Assembly (NCBI RefSeq): GCF_008312895.1
Contig: NZ_VSSP01000001.1
Span: 124,001-188,000 of the forward strand
Direction of reading: 5' to 3'
DNA length: 64,000 nt
From: Luteimonas suaedae
GTDB lineage: Bacteria; Pseudomonadota; Gammaproteobacteria; Xanthomonadales; Xanthomonadaceae
Shown here: piece after piece, positions 53,796 to 63,156 of the stretch
Numbering within the stretch: the first letter of the stretch is position 1
Layout: every line of letters begins with the position of its first letter
Notes under the pieces: model-generated
The model's input: the letters and a program-made list of their open reading frames with translations, nothing else
What the model was told of the DNA's origin: nothing
Databases searched by the model: none
Made by a program: the position numbers and the translations under genes

Positions 53796-56297
53796 ATGGA
53801 ACCGGAGTCACCGATGCCGGCCCGCTCAGGCAACGCCACGAACGCGGACAAGCCCGTCGTGCTGATCACCGGCGTTGCCGGCAGCGTCGGCGCCTCGCTG
53901 GCGAAGGCGCTGGCCGGCGACTACCGCGTGGTCGGCATGGACGTGTCGGAGCCGAAGGGCGGCGGCGACTGGATCCGCATCGACCTGACGTCCACCCAGG
54001 CGGTCGCGAAGGCGGTCGAGGAGTTCCGCGAGCGCTTCGGCGGCCACATCGCTTCGGTGGTCCATCTGGCCGCGTACTTCGATTTCAGCGGCGAGGACAA
54101 GCCGCTGTACGACAAGGTCAACGTCGAGGGCACCCGTCGCCTGCTGCGCGCGCTGCGCGAACTGGAGGTGGAGCAGTTCGTGTACTCCGGCACCATGCTG
54201 GTACACGAGGCTGCCGAACCCGGCGGGCGCATCGACGAGAACGAGCCGATCCGGCCGCGCTGGGCGTATCCGCAGTCCAAGGCGAAGACCGAGCAGGTGA
54301 TCGCCGAGGAACATGGCGACATTCCCTACGTGCTGTTGCACCTGGCGGGGCTGTACGACGAAAAGACCGCCGTGCCGACGCTGGCGCAGCAGATCGCGCG
54401 CATCTACGAGCGCGACGTCCAGGGCTATCTGTATGCCGGCGACGAGCGCGCCGGGCAGTCGATGATTCATCGCGACGACATGATCGATGCGTTCCGGCGC
54501 ACGATCGACCGCCGCGGCGAGCTGCCGGCCGACGCGACGATCCTGGTCGGCGAACCGGAGGCGATGAGCTACCAGGCGCTGCAGGACCGGCTGGGCGAGC
54601 TGATCCACGGCGAGGCGTGGGCGACCCTGAGCGTGCCGCCGCCGGTGGCCAAGGCCGGCGCCTGGCTGCAGGGCGCAGCCGAGCCACTGGTGCCTGACGC
54701 GATCGACCGTGGCAGGAAGGCCTTCATCCGGCCGTTCATGATCGAGATCGCCAGCGATCACTACGCGCTCGACATCGGCCGTGCGCGCGAGCTGCTCGGC
54801 TGGGAGCCCCGGCACCGCATCGAGGACGAGCTACCGAATCTGGTGGACGCGCTCAAGCGCGATCCGCCGGGCTGGTACCGGGCCAACGGCATCACGCCGC
54901 CGCCATGGCTCGAGGCCGCGGACGAGAAGGTGGAACAGCCGGAAGTGCTGCGACGGCAGGCGGAAGCGCGCTTTCGCGACGCCCATCGCCAGAACTTGTG
55001 GGGACCGTTCCTGATCGCGGCGCTCGGGGCGTGGCTGCTCGCCTCGTCGCCCACCTTCGGCGATGTCGCGTCCGCGCAGGTGCGCAGCGACGTCGCCAGC
55101 GGCGCCGCGCTGCTGCTGCTGGGGCTGCTGACGGTCTCCTGGCGGCTGGCGCCGCTGCGCTGGGTGTCGGCGGCGGTCGGGTTGTGGGTGATGTTCGCGC
55201 CGCTGGTGTTCTGGACCGGCAATGCCGCCGCGTACCTCAACGGCACCCTGGTCGGCGCCCTGGTCACCGGGCTGGCGGCGGCACTGCCGCCGACGCCGGG
55301 CATCTCGCCGGCCGCCGCGCGCACCGGGCCGGCGGTGCCGCCGGGCTGGGACTATTCACCGTCGGACTGGATCCAGCGCCTGCCAATCATCGTGCTGGCG
55401 CTCGTGGGGCTGATCATTTCGCGCTACATGGCGGCCTACCAGCTCGGCCATGCCGACGGCGTCTGGGAACCGTTCTTCGACGTGCCCGGTGCGAAGAACG
55501 GCACCGAGGCCATCGTCACCTCCAGCGTGTCGGAAGCCTGGCCGGTGCCGGACGCGGGCCTCGGCGCATTGGTCTATGTCCTCGAGATCATCACCGGACT
55601 GTTGGGCTCGCGGCAGCGTTGGCGCACCATGCCCTGGGTGGTGGTGGCGTTCGGCATCCTGATCGTGCCGCTGGGCGTGGTGTCGATCACCTTCATCATC
55701 ATCCAGCCGATCGTCATCGGCACCTGGTGCACGCTGTGCCTGATCGGCGCGGCGGCGATGCTGCTGCAGATCCCGTACTCGCTCGACGAACTGGTCGCGA
55801 CCGGACAGTTCCTGCGCCGGCGCAAGCGCGCCGGCAGGAGCCTGTTGCAGGTGTTCTTCACCGGCGACACCGACGAGGGCGACGACAAGGACCGCGGCGA
55901 GGGCGATTTCGCCCGCGGGCCCGTGACGGTGCTGCGCGACACGCTCGGCGGCAACGTCAACACGCCCTGGAACCTGCTGGCCTGCATCGCGATCGGCATC
56001 TGGCTGATGTGCACGCGCCTGACCATCGGCTCGGATGCGCCGATGGCGAACGCCGAGCACCTGATCGGCGCGCTGGCGATCACCGTGGCGGTCATTGCGC
56101 TCACGGAAGTCGCGCGACCGGTGCGGTTGCTCAACATCGGCCTCGGCGCCGCGTTGCTGGTGGTTCCGTTCGCCTACGACGCCGCGCCGGCCCCGCTCTG
56201 GTCGAGCCTGGTGTGCGGCATTGCGTTGATCGCGCTGAGCCTGCGCCGCGGCCCGGTGCGGCAGCGCTACGGCGCCTGGAGCCGCCTGCTGGTCTGA
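53796..56297 (+). CDS. SDR epimerase / SPW-like membrane / VKOR fusion
   Basis: 833 residues. Residues about 20-350 are an extended SDR with LITGVAGSVGASLAKAL and catalytic YPQSK. A linker (about 370-395) leads to paired helices with WLLASSPTFGDVA and LVFWTGNAAAYLNG typical of SPW repeats. From about 525 a VKOR-like domain follows, with the redox CTLC at 645-648. The usual two loop cysteines of VKOR are absent; its place reads GAKNGTEAIVTSSVSEAWPV. The C-terminus has more SPW-like helices (about 725-830). VKOR domains oxidise thiols using quinone. Start could also be 53814. Confidence 0.82.
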   Translation: MEPESPMPARSGNATNADKPVVLITGVAGSVGASLAKALAGDYRVVGMDVSEPKGGGDWIRIDLTSTQAVAKAVEEFRERFGGHIASVVHLAAYFDFSGEDKPLYDKVNVEGTRRLLRALRELEVEQFVYSGTMLVHEAAEPGGRIDENEPIRPRWAYPQSKAKTEQVIAEEHGDIPYVLLHLAGLYDEKTAVPTLAQQIARIYERDVQGYLYAGDERAGQSMIHRDDMIDAFRRTIDRRGELPADATILVGEPEAMSYQALQDRLGELIHGEAWATLSVPPPVAKAGAWLQGAAEPLVPDAIDRGRKAFIRPFMIEIASDHYALDIGRARELLGWEPRHRIEDELPNLVDALKRDPPGWYRANGITPPPWLEAADEKVEQPEVLRRQAEARFRDAHRQNLWGPFLIAALGAWLLASSPTFGDVASAQVRSDVASGAALLLLGLLTVSWRLAPLRWVSAAVGLWVMFAPLVFWTGNAAAYLNGTLVGALVTGLAAALPPTPGISPAAARTGPAVPPGWDYSPSDWIQRLPIIVLALVGLIISRYMAAYQLGHADGVWEPFFDVPGAKNGTEAIVTSSVSEAWPVPDAGLGALVYVLEIITGLLGSRQRWRTMPWVVVAFGILIVPLGVVSITFIIIQPIVIGTWCTLCLIGAAAMLLQIPYSLDELVATGQFLRRRKRAGRSLLQVFFTGDTDEGDDKDRGEGDFARGPVTVLRDTLGGNVNTPWNLLACIAIGIWLMCTRLTIGSDAPMANAEHLIGALAITVAVIALTEVARPVRLLNIGLGAALLVVPFAYDAAPAPLWSSLVCGIALIALSLRRGPVRQRYGAWSRLLV

Positions 56298-56490
56298 GGC
56301 CTGCGACCGCCAGCCGCGCGGCCAGGCGCTCCTGCAGCGCGCGGTCGGCGGCGTGCAGCGCCTCGGCCTGGGCGGGATCCGGCCGCGCTTCGCCGGCGCC
56401 GGGTTCTACCGGTGGTTCCTGCGCCACGGCCAGCGGTATCGCCAGGGCCAGGCACAGCTGGAGCAAACTGCTGAGGACGCGATGCGGCAT
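56131..56490 (-). CDS. Possible truncated exported protein
   Basis: An ATG at 56490 starts a good signal peptide (MPHRVLSSLLQLCLALAIPL, ending AVAQ) and a helical Ala/Glu stretch to about residue 67, after which the frame runs antisense through the 3' end of the VKOR fusion gene and becomes Arg/Pro-rich. Only the first 67 residues look protein-like. This may be a gene whose 3' end was lost when the two genes were joined tail to tail, or a small real protein with an unusual end. Confidence 0.35.
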   Translation of the reverse strand: MPHRVLSSLLQLCLALAIPLAVAQEPPVEPGAGEARPDPAQAEALHAADRALQERLAARLAVAGLRPAGGSRRRSAAAPGRGAGSARSTQCRTPGSTRAGPARRRRRTEPPATRRRGRC

Positions 56491-56647
56491 CGGCGGGCCG
56501 TCAAGTCGGAGTGGAGCGTGCCGAGCGTAGTCCAAAGCAGGACAAGGCCGTGTGCGCGGATGCACGCGGCGGTCACGGCGGCTGAACGCACGCGGCGCAA
56601 GCATGACGCCCGCAAACCCACGAGGACTCATCGAGGAAGCGGACCGC

Positions 56648-57370
56648 ATGCGCTATGAACTCTACTACTGGCCGGGCATCCCGGGGCGCGGCGAATTCGT
56701 GCGCCTGGCGCTGGAGGAGGCGGGCGCGGACTATGTGGATGTCGGCAACGACGATGCCGCCGGTGGCGTGGCTGCGGTGCAGGCGCTACTGGACGCTGCC
56801 GACGTCCAGCGGCCGCCGTTCGCGCCCCCGTTCCTGAAGGCCGGGAATGTCGTCGTCGCGCAGGTGGCCAACATCCTGCAGTTCCTGGGTCCCAGGCTGA
56901 AGCTGGTGGCGCGTGATCCGGCGGCCGCGCTGTGGACGCAGCAACTGCAGCTGACGATCGCCGATGCCGTGGCCGAGGCACACGACGTGCATCATCCGGT
57001 CGGCCTCGGCGAGTACTACGAACATCAGAAACCGGAGGCACGGCGCCGGGCGAAGGAATTCCGCGGCGAGCGGATGCCGAAGTTCCTCGGCTACTTCGAG
57101 CGCGTGCTGGCCGCCAATCCGAAGGGACCGAAGTACCTGGTCGGCGCCCGCCTGTCGTATGCGGACCTGTCGCTGTTCCAGCTGATCGCCGGGCTGCGTC
57201 ATGCTTTCCCGGCCGCGATGCGCCGGCTCGAACCCGGGCTGCCGCACTGCCGCGCACTCGCCGTGCACGTCTCCGAGCGCCCGAACGTGGCCGCTTACCT
57301 GGCCTCCGATCGCTGCCTGCCGTTCGGCGAAGAAGGGATATTCCGGCACTATCCGGAACTGGACGACTAG
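56648..57370 (+). CDS. Glutathione S-transferase
   Basis: 240 residues. YELYYWPGIPGRGEFVRLAL opens the thioredoxin-fold N-domain, and PFAPPFLKAGNVVVAQVANI includes the segment leading to the GSH gamma-glutamyl contact. The C-domain has YLVGARLSYADLSLFQLIAG with the conserved N-capping-type Asp. It resembles sigma/mu-like GSTs, unusual in having Pro-Ala-Pro before the cis-Pro position. The upstream ATG at 56603 would add 15 residues. Role in detoxification is the default inference. Confidence 0.85.
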   Translation: MRYELYYWPGIPGRGEFVRLALEEAGADYVDVGNDDAAGGVAAVQALLDAADVQRPPFAPPFLKAGNVVVAQVANILQFLGPRLKLVARDPAAALWTQQLQLTIADAVAEAHDVHHPVGLGEYYEHQKPEARRRAKEFRGERMPKFLGYFERVLAANPKGPKYLVGARLSYADLSLFQLIAGLRHAFPAAMRRLEPGLPHCRALAVHVSERPNVAAYLASDRCLPFGEEGIFRHYPELDD

Positions 57371-57449
57371 AGCGCGCGGGCCCCAGGGCGGCGCCCCTGA
57401 TGCGGGACTCGGGAAAGACCGCTCGACCCGGCCCGCGAGCAGGTAAAGG

Positions 57450-57683
57450 CTACAAGGCCGGCGACGCCGGCTTCCGGCCATCGTCCGGGAGCATGCGCTG
57501 CGCTTCCCGCACGGCGGCGCGGTGCCACTGGTCGAGGCAGATCCGGGGCGTCGCCGCGCTCCGGTGCCGTGCGCAGATCTGCACGCTGTCCGGGGGCATC
57601 CGCAGGTCCAGGGCCCAGCCGGACAGGTGCGACAGGCACCATCCCGCACACAACAGTACGGTCGCAGTCAGTCCCGATTGCAT
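57450..57683 (-). CDS. Small Cys-containing exported protein, tentative
   Basis: 77 residues from the ATG at 57683. A hydrophobic start (SGLTATVLLCAGWCLSHLSG) is followed by a short Cys/His segment (DSVQICARHRSAATPRICLD) with a possible disulfide. No ribosome site is strong. It lies antisense to nothing else and upstream of the sigma gene. I cannot name a family, and it may be chance. Confidence 0.4.
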   Translation of the reverse strand: MQSGLTATVLLCAGWCLSHLSGWALDLRMPPDSVQICARHRSAATPRICLDQWHRAAVREAQRMLPDDGRKPASPAL

Positions 57684-57858
57684 CGCCACGTTTCTCGCTC
57701 TCCGTCCGCCGGCGCCGCTGCGAGAGCGGCGGGGCGTCGTTCCGATCCCACCCACTTCCATTGGATGCCGGAGGCGGCAAAAGGGTTGCATCGCCGGATG
57801 ATGCGAATCCTTGCGCCCGCACTTAAACCTTTTTGCGGCACGCCGCGTCCAAGTGGAT

Positions 57859-58446
57859 ATGCTCAGCATCGCCATGCCCACGCCAGCCTCCGATCCCGAG
57901 ATCGAGACCGCCCCGGACGACGAGGCGCTGGTGCGCGCGGCGGTCACCGGCGACGTGCAGGCCTACGAGGCGATCTATCGCCGCCACGCGCCGCGGCTGT
58001 ACGCGGTGGTCTGGCGCATCTGCGGTCGCCATGCAGCGCGCGCCGAGGACGTGCTGCAGGACACCTTCCTCAAGGCCTGGCGCTCGCTGCCGGGGTTCCG
58101 GTTCGAGAGCGCGCTCGGCACCTGGCTGCAGCGGCTCGCGGTCAATACGGCGCTGATGGAACTGCGCGCGCGCAGCGGCAGGGACGACCTCGATGCCGGC
58201 GACGACGGTCTCGAGGCGCTGGCGGCGGTCGAGGGCGAACAGCGCTGCACCGGGACCGGCCTGGACCTGGAGCGCGCGGTGGCGACGCTGCCGCCGCGGG
58301 CGCGTGCGGTGCTGGTGCTGCATGACATCGAAGGCTGGAAACATCACGAGATCGCCGAGGAACTCGGCATGGCCGTCGGCAGCTCCAAGGCACAACTGCA
58401 TCGTGCCCGCGGACTGTTGCGCGAACGGCTCGGAGAAACGGCATGA
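57859..58446 (+). CDS. ECF-type RNA polymerase sigma factor
   Basis: 195 residues. Region 2 is YRRHAPRLYAVVWRICGRHA followed by AEDVLQDTFLKAWRSL, and region 4 is RAVLVLHDIEGWKHHEIAEE with GSSKAQLHRAR as the recognition helix. It directs polymerase to a small regulon. Starts at 57859 or 57874 are possible; ribosome sites are weak. The stop overlaps the anti-sigma start by 4 bases (ATGA). Confidence 0.9.
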   Translation: MLSIAMPTPASDPEIETAPDDEALVRAAVTGDVQAYEAIYRRHAPRLYAVVWRICGRHAARAEDVLQDTFLKAWRSLPGFRFESALGTWLQRLAVNTALMELRARSGRDDLDAGDDGLEALAAVEGEQRCTGTGLDLERAVATLPPRARAVLVLHDIEGWKHHEIAEELGMAVGSSKAQLHRARGLLRERLGETA

Positions 58447-58976
58447 ACGACCACGACGACAATCACGACCACGACGAGCTGACCCGGCGCCTGCGCGCCC
58501 TGCCGCGACAGATGGTGCCCCCCGCGCGGGCCTGGGCGCGGGTGGCCGAGCAGATCGGACGCGAAGGGCGAGGACCGGCGCTGCATTCAGCGCGCGGGCC
58601 GCGCGCGCGCCGGCGTTGGCCGACGGTCGCCGGATTGGCCGCGGCGGCCTCGGTCGCGCTGTTGCTGGCGCTGGGCATGCTGCGGATTCCGGGCCTCGAA
58701 CGTAGCGGGCCCGCGATCGCGACCGTGACCGAACAGCAGGCCGAGCGCCTGACCGGCGAGTACCGCGCGGCGCTGGCGGAGGTGCCGATGGAGCGGGTTC
58801 CGGAGGAACTGCAACCGGCACTGGCGGAACTCGATCGCAGTGCCGCCGACATCCTCGCCGCGATCGACGAGGCACCCGGATCCGGTTTTCTTCTCGACCA
58901 GCTGCAGCGCACCTATGCGCAGCGGCTACAACTCACCCGGCAGGCCGCCCTGGGCGCGGCCGCCCTGTTGTCCTGA
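58443..58976 (+). CDS. Membrane anti-sigma-type protein
   Basis: 177 residues. The cytoplasmic N-terminus (His/Asp-rich NDHDDNHDHDE, then LTRRLRALPRQMVPPARAW) is the probable sigma-binding region, although no zinc HxxxCxxC motif is present. One membrane helix (about 61-80) leads to a periplasmic helical part (ERLTGEYRAALAEVPMERV, TYAQRLQLTRQAALGAAALL). ATGA overlap with the sigma gene supports a matched pair. The downstream DUF4097 gene follows by 14 bases. Confidence 0.85.
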   Translation: MNDHDDNHDHDELTRRLRALPRQMVPPARAWARVAEQIGREGRGPALHSARGPRARRRWPTVAGLAAAASVALLLALGMLRIPGLERSGPAIATVTEQQAERLTGEYRAALAEVPMERVPEELQPALAELDRSAADILAAIDEAPGSGFLLDQLQRTYAQRLQLTRQAALGAAALLS

Positions 58977-58990
58977 CAAGGAGCACACGC

Positions 58991-59896
58991 ATGCCTATTC
59001 GAATTCCCCGCCTGGCCGCAGCCACGGCACTGCTGCTGGCGCTGCTGCTGCCGGCTTCCACGCTACTGGCGCAAACCTCGATCGACGAACGGCATCCATT
59101 GGCGTCCGGAGGTCGGGTCGAAGTGGAGAACGTCGCCGGCAGCATCCGTGTCAGCGGCTGGGACCGCGACGAGGTGACGGTCACCGGTTCGCTCGGCGAG
59201 GGCCAGCGGCTGGAAGTGGATGCCAGCCGCAACCGCGTGCGGATCAAGGTCATCTATCCGCGCAACTCGCGCGGCGGGCGCGGCGCGCAGCTGGAGCTGC
59301 GCGTGCCCAAGGGGGCCGAACTGCAGGCGAGCGCGGTCAGCGCCGACGTCGACGTCACCGGCGTCGACCTGCGCCGGCTGCAGGCCAAGTCGGTCAGTGG
59401 AGGCGTGAACGTGGCCGGACGCACGGGTGAAGCCGACCTGGGCAGCGTGAGTGGCGCGATCCGGGGCCGCATCGCCACCCCGCGCCTGGAGGCCGGCACC
59501 GTCAGCGGCCGCATCGAGATCGACGGCGGCGTCAGCGGCGATGTGCGCCTGGAATCGGTGTCGGGCGCGATCTCCCTGACGGCTGCGAAGATCGAACAGC
59601 TGCGCGGCGAATCGGTCTCCGGTGGCATGACCGTCCGCGCCGGCGCCCTGGCGCCGGGCGGACGCATCGTGCTGGAATCGGTCAGCGGCAGCATCGGCCT
59701 GCAGCTGCCGGCCGATGCCTCGGCGCAGCTGCGCGTGTCCAGCTTCAGCGGCAACATCACGTCCGATGCGGGCGAGGTCGAGCGTCCGCGCTACGGGCCG
59801 GGCCGCAGCCTCGATACCCGTCTGGGCGGTGGCGACGGCGATGTGTCGATCAAGTCACATTCCGGCAGCGTCCGGGTGGACATCGGCGGGCGCTGA
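58991..59896 (+). CDS. DUF4097 exported beta-repeat protein
   Basis: 301 residues. A signal peptide (about 1-27, ending LLAQ) precedes a right-handed beta-solenoid built on V-S-G repeats (VEVENVAGSIRVSGWDRDE, SVSGGVNVAGRTG, SVSGAIRGRIA, SVSGAISLTA, SVSGSIGLQL). DUF4097 proteins are often co-transcribed with ECF sigma and anti-sigma genes and are presumed cell-envelope sensors or effectors. It follows the anti-sigma gene by 14 bases, with AAGGAG upstream. Confidence 0.9.
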   Translation: MPIRIPRLAAATALLLALLLPASTLLAQTSIDERHPLASGGRVEVENVAGSIRVSGWDRDEVTVTGSLGEGQRLEVDASRNRVRIKVIYPRNSRGGRGAQLELRVPKGAELQASAVSADVDVTGVDLRRLQAKSVSGGVNVAGRTGEADLGSVSGAIRGRIATPRLEAGTVSGRIEIDGGVSGDVRLESVSGAISLTAAKIEQLRGESVSGGMTVRAGALAPGGRIVLESVSGSIGLQLPADASAQLRVSSFSGNITSDAGEVERPRYGPGRSLDTRLGGGDGDVSIKSHSGSVRVDIGGR

Positions 59897-60185
59897 TCGG
59901 GGGCGCACCGGCGCGCGGAGATGTCGCGCCGGTGCGGTCCGCGGGTGTAGTGGCCTCCGGCGCCGTCATTCCGGAGCTCGCCCGCGAAGATCTTTGGCGC
60001 ATGGCATCACCCACGGGCCTCGTCACGCGAAGACGAGCGCCGTCTCGCGATAGCCGGCCGCCCGCGCGCCTGCCGGTTCGGCGAATGGCACCATACGAAA
60101 TCGGTTCCCGACACCCGCGAGTTGTGGACGTGCGGCGGCGCTGCTAGCTTCGCGCTTGGGCCGTGTGCCTGTTTCGGGAGAGGGA

Positions 60186-63149
60186 GTGGAGCCGAGCCCC
60201 GCCAACGGCAGGCATTATTCGACGCGAATGATCGGGCTCTCCGGCCTGCTGCTGGGCACGGCGCTGACGGCAGTGCTGATCTACCTTGTATTGCATGATC
60301 GCGCAGTGCGGCTGCGGGCGGCCGAGGACCAGAGCCGGGCGGTCGTCACCGGTGTCGAACGCCTGCTGAAGTATCGGTTCCGCAATCTGGAACGCGCCAT
60401 GCTCGGCATCGCCGGCGATGGTGAGCGACTGTTCGCGAGCGTGCCGGAACAGGCACCGGGCCTGCTCTCCGAGGCGATTGCCGGTGTACTGCGCCGGCAC
60501 GAGGAATTGGAAAGTATCGTGCTGGTCGACCGTGACGGCCGGGCGATCACCCGAGGGCGGGGCGATCCGGCATTTCCCGCGTGGATCGGGGAGGCGCCGA
60601 CCGGCAGGAACAGTGCATTGCGCCTCGGGCCGATGCAACGCGATGGCGAAGGCGGATGGCTGCTGCCGATGGCGCTGCAGGCGTCCGGCCGGCACTGGAT
60701 ACTGGCGCGGCTGCGCAGCGGCGCCTTGCAGGAAGCGGTCTCGGATCTCGATACCGGACGCCGGGGCATCGCCGTGGTCACGGATCGCAACGGCCACATC
60801 ATGGCGCGCAGTCCGGACCCGCAGCGCTTCGTCGGCCAGTACGAACGCGGGCTCGACGTGTCGCGGATCCCCGCCCGCGGCGAGACCCTGCGCACGAGGA
60901 GCCCGCTCGACGACAACAGGCACATCATTTTCTCGCGCCATGCCTCCGCTGTTTATCCGACGGTGGTCAGCGCCGGCATCTCCGAGGAGGAAGTGCTGGC
61001 GCCCTGGCGATGGTTCGCCGGCTGGGCGCTGTTGCTGTACGCGGCGTACTGGGCCGGCTTCTGGTACCTGCTGCGCAACCTGCGGCGCGCCGAGTCGACG
61101 CGATCGGCGCTGATGCAGGAGTTGAGGCAGGGTGCCGAGCGCTTGCGTACCGCACAGCGGCTCGGCAGGACCGGGGTCTGGGAGAGCGTTGACGGCAGCG
61201 ACCTGATCGAGTGGTCACCCCAGGTCGGCGAGATCTTCGGCATGCCGGAGGGAAGCCATTCGGCGAGCCGCGAGGCGTTCTATGCCGCGATGCACCCGGA
61301 AGATCGCGAGGAAGTGTCGGCAACGGTCGCAAGGGCGTGGCAGACGGGCGAGAAGTTCATCCTGGAATACCGGATCCTGCGGCCCGACGGCCAGATGCGC
61401 TGGATCGCGGTACGCGGTGCGACGGTCGAAGACCGCGACGGTGTATCGAAGATGGGCGGCACCGTGGTCGATATCACCGAACGCATGGAGGCGCAGCAGA
61501 AGCTCGCCGATGCCGAGCGCCAGTTCCGGCTGATGTTCGAGCGCAATCCGCTGCCTTTCTGGGTATTCGATGTCGACACCTTGCGCTTCCTAGAGGTGAA
61601 TGAGGCAGCGGTGCGCCACTACGGCTACTCGCGCGAGGAGTTCCTGTCGATGAGCATCCTCGACATCCGTCCGGCCGATGCGGCGGACGAGGTCAGGCGG
61701 GATGTCGCCGAGCGCAATGCGGACTACGCCGATGCGCGCGTCTGGATCCATCGCAAGCGCGATGGCGCGCTGATCGAGGTGCAGGTGCACGGCGCGGCAA
61801 TCGAGTTCCGCGGCCGGCCGGCGCGCCTGGTGCTGGCAGAGGACGTCACACGGCGCGTCGCCCACGAGCGCGAACTCGCATTTCGTGCCAGCCACGACAG
61901 CGAGACCGGATTGCTGACGGCGACGACGCTGGCCGAGCGGCTCGATGGCGGCACCGGCGGTTACGACATCGTCTGTGCGGAACTGCGCGGACTCGACTTG
62001 ATCGGCGATACGCTGGGGCGCGAGGTCAGCGGCGATATCGTGCGCAACGTCGCCGAACGCATCGACCGGCTGGCGCGGCGATACGGACTGGCGGCCCATC
62101 TGCCGTCCGGCACCTTCGTGCTGGCGGTGCTCGATGGCCGCCGGAGCGAGACCGTGCTGTCGGCCCTGGTCGCCGATCTCGCCGAGCCGGTGCATGGACG
62201 GGACACGGTGCATCACCTGGAGGCACGGATCGGCATCGCCCGCCATCCGGATGACGGGCGGCGTGCGAGCAAGGTGATCGATCGCGCCGCCCTGGCGGCG
62301 CACCTGGTCGAGCGCGGCGGGATCGAGGTGGCGCGTTATTCGGCGACGATGGAAGAGGACGTCCAACGCCGGCTCGAGTTGACCGCACGCACGCGCCGTG
62401 CGATCGAACAGGGTGAGTTCCGCCTGGACTTCCAGCCGATCCGGCGCGTGGCCGATGGCGCCCCGGTGGCGCTCGAAGCGCTGTTGCGTTGGCCGCAACC
62501 GGACGGAAGCGAAATCTCGCCGCTGGAATTCATCCCCTTGTGCGAGCGCTCCGGCCTGATCGTGACACTGGGGAAATGGGTTCTCGATGAAGCGGCGCGG
62601 GCAGCGGCGCATGTCGCCGAACGCGGCTGGGACGAGCTGCCGATCGCCGTCAACGTGTCGGCGGCGCAGTTCCACATGCGCGACCTGGCCGGAGATATCC
62701 AGCACCTGTCGGACCGGTACGGACTGCGCCGGGGCGCACTGCACGTCGAGCTGACCGAGAGCGTGCTGCTCGACCACGCGGGCCACGCCATGGACAGGCT
62801 GCGACAGCTGCGGCAGCAGGGTGTCTGCGTGGCGCTGGACGATTTCGGCACCGGGTTCTCCAACATGTCGTACCTGCGCGACCTGCCTCTGGACATGCTC
62901 AAGCTGGACCGGATGTTCGTCGAATCCGTCAACCACAACTCGCGCAGCGCCGCGATCTGCCGTGCGCTGATCGCGCTCGGGCATGCGGTGGATCTGACCG
63001 TCATCGCCGAAGGCGTGGAGCATGCCGACCAGCACGCGTGGTTGCGCGATCACGGTTGCGACCAGATGCAGGGCTACCTGTTCGATCGTCCCGGTTCGCT
63101 CGACGTCACCCTCGCGGCACTGGCTCGGCCTATCGACAAGCCTTCGTGA
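60186..63149 (+). CDS. PAS / degenerate GGDEF / EAL membrane phosphodiesterase
   Basis: 987 residues from the GTG at 60186 (GGGAG 5 bases upstream); an ATG at 60228 and TTG at 60156 are alternatives. Two membrane helices (about 15-36 and 277-299) flank a dCache-like periplasmic sensor. Two PAS domains follow (about 320-440 and 442-570; VFDVDTLRFLEVNEAAVRHY). The GGDEF segment is degenerate (ELRGLDLIGDTLGREVSGDI present, but LPSGTFVLAVL replaces the catalytic loop). The EAL domain looks active: EALLRW, VNVSAAQF, DDFGTGFSNMSYL and AEGVE. It should hydrolyse cyclic di-GMP in response to an external or redox signal. Confidence 0.88.
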   Translation: MEPSPANGRHYSTRMIGLSGLLLGTALTAVLIYLVLHDRAVRLRAAEDQSRAVVTGVERLLKYRFRNLERAMLGIAGDGERLFASVPEQAPGLLSEAIAGVLRRHEELESIVLVDRDGRAITRGRGDPAFPAWIGEAPTGRNSALRLGPMQRDGEGGWLLPMALQASGRHWILARLRSGALQEAVSDLDTGRRGIAVVTDRNGHIMARSPDPQRFVGQYERGLDVSRIPARGETLRTRSPLDDNRHIIFSRHASAVYPTVVSAGISEEEVLAPWRWFAGWALLLYAAYWAGFWYLLRNLRRAESTRSALMQELRQGAERLRTAQRLGRTGVWESVDGSDLIEWSPQVGEIFGMPEGSHSASREAFYAAMHPEDREEVSATVARAWQTGEKFILEYRILRPDGQMRWIAVRGATVEDRDGVSKMGGTVVDITERMEAQQKLADAERQFRLMFERNPLPFWVFDVDTLRFLEVNEAAVRHYGYSREEFLSMSILDIRPADAADEVRRDVAERNADYADARVWIHRKRDGALIEVQVHGAAIEFRGRPARLVLAEDVTRRVAHERELAFRASHDSETGLLTATTLAERLDGGTGGYDIVCAELRGLDLIGDTLGREVSGDIVRNVAERIDRLARRYGLAAHLPSGTFVLAVLDGRRSETVLSALVADLAEPVHGRDTVHHLEARIGIARHPDDGRRASKVIDRAALAAHLVERGGIEVARYSATMEEDVQRRLELTARTRRAIEQGEFRLDFQPIRRVADGAPVALEALLRWPQPDGSEISPLEFIPLCERSGLIVTLGKWVLDEAARAAAHVAERGWDELPIAVNVSAAQFHMRDLAGDIQHLSDRYGLRRGALHVELTESVLLDHAGHAMDRLRQLRQQGVCVALDDFGTGFSNMSYLRDLPLDMLKLDRMFVESVNHNSRSAAICRALIALGHAVDLTVIAEGVEHADQHAWLRDHGCDQMQGYLFDRPGSLDVTLAALARPIDKPS

Positions 63150-63156
63150 GGCCCGC

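Noticed and set aside
57366..57380. A third GACTAGAGC word at the stop codon of the GST gene, as in the CTAG-ended elements
   Set aside because: No matching inverted end follows within 300 bases and the interior does not resemble the other two, so it is probably chance or a remnant.
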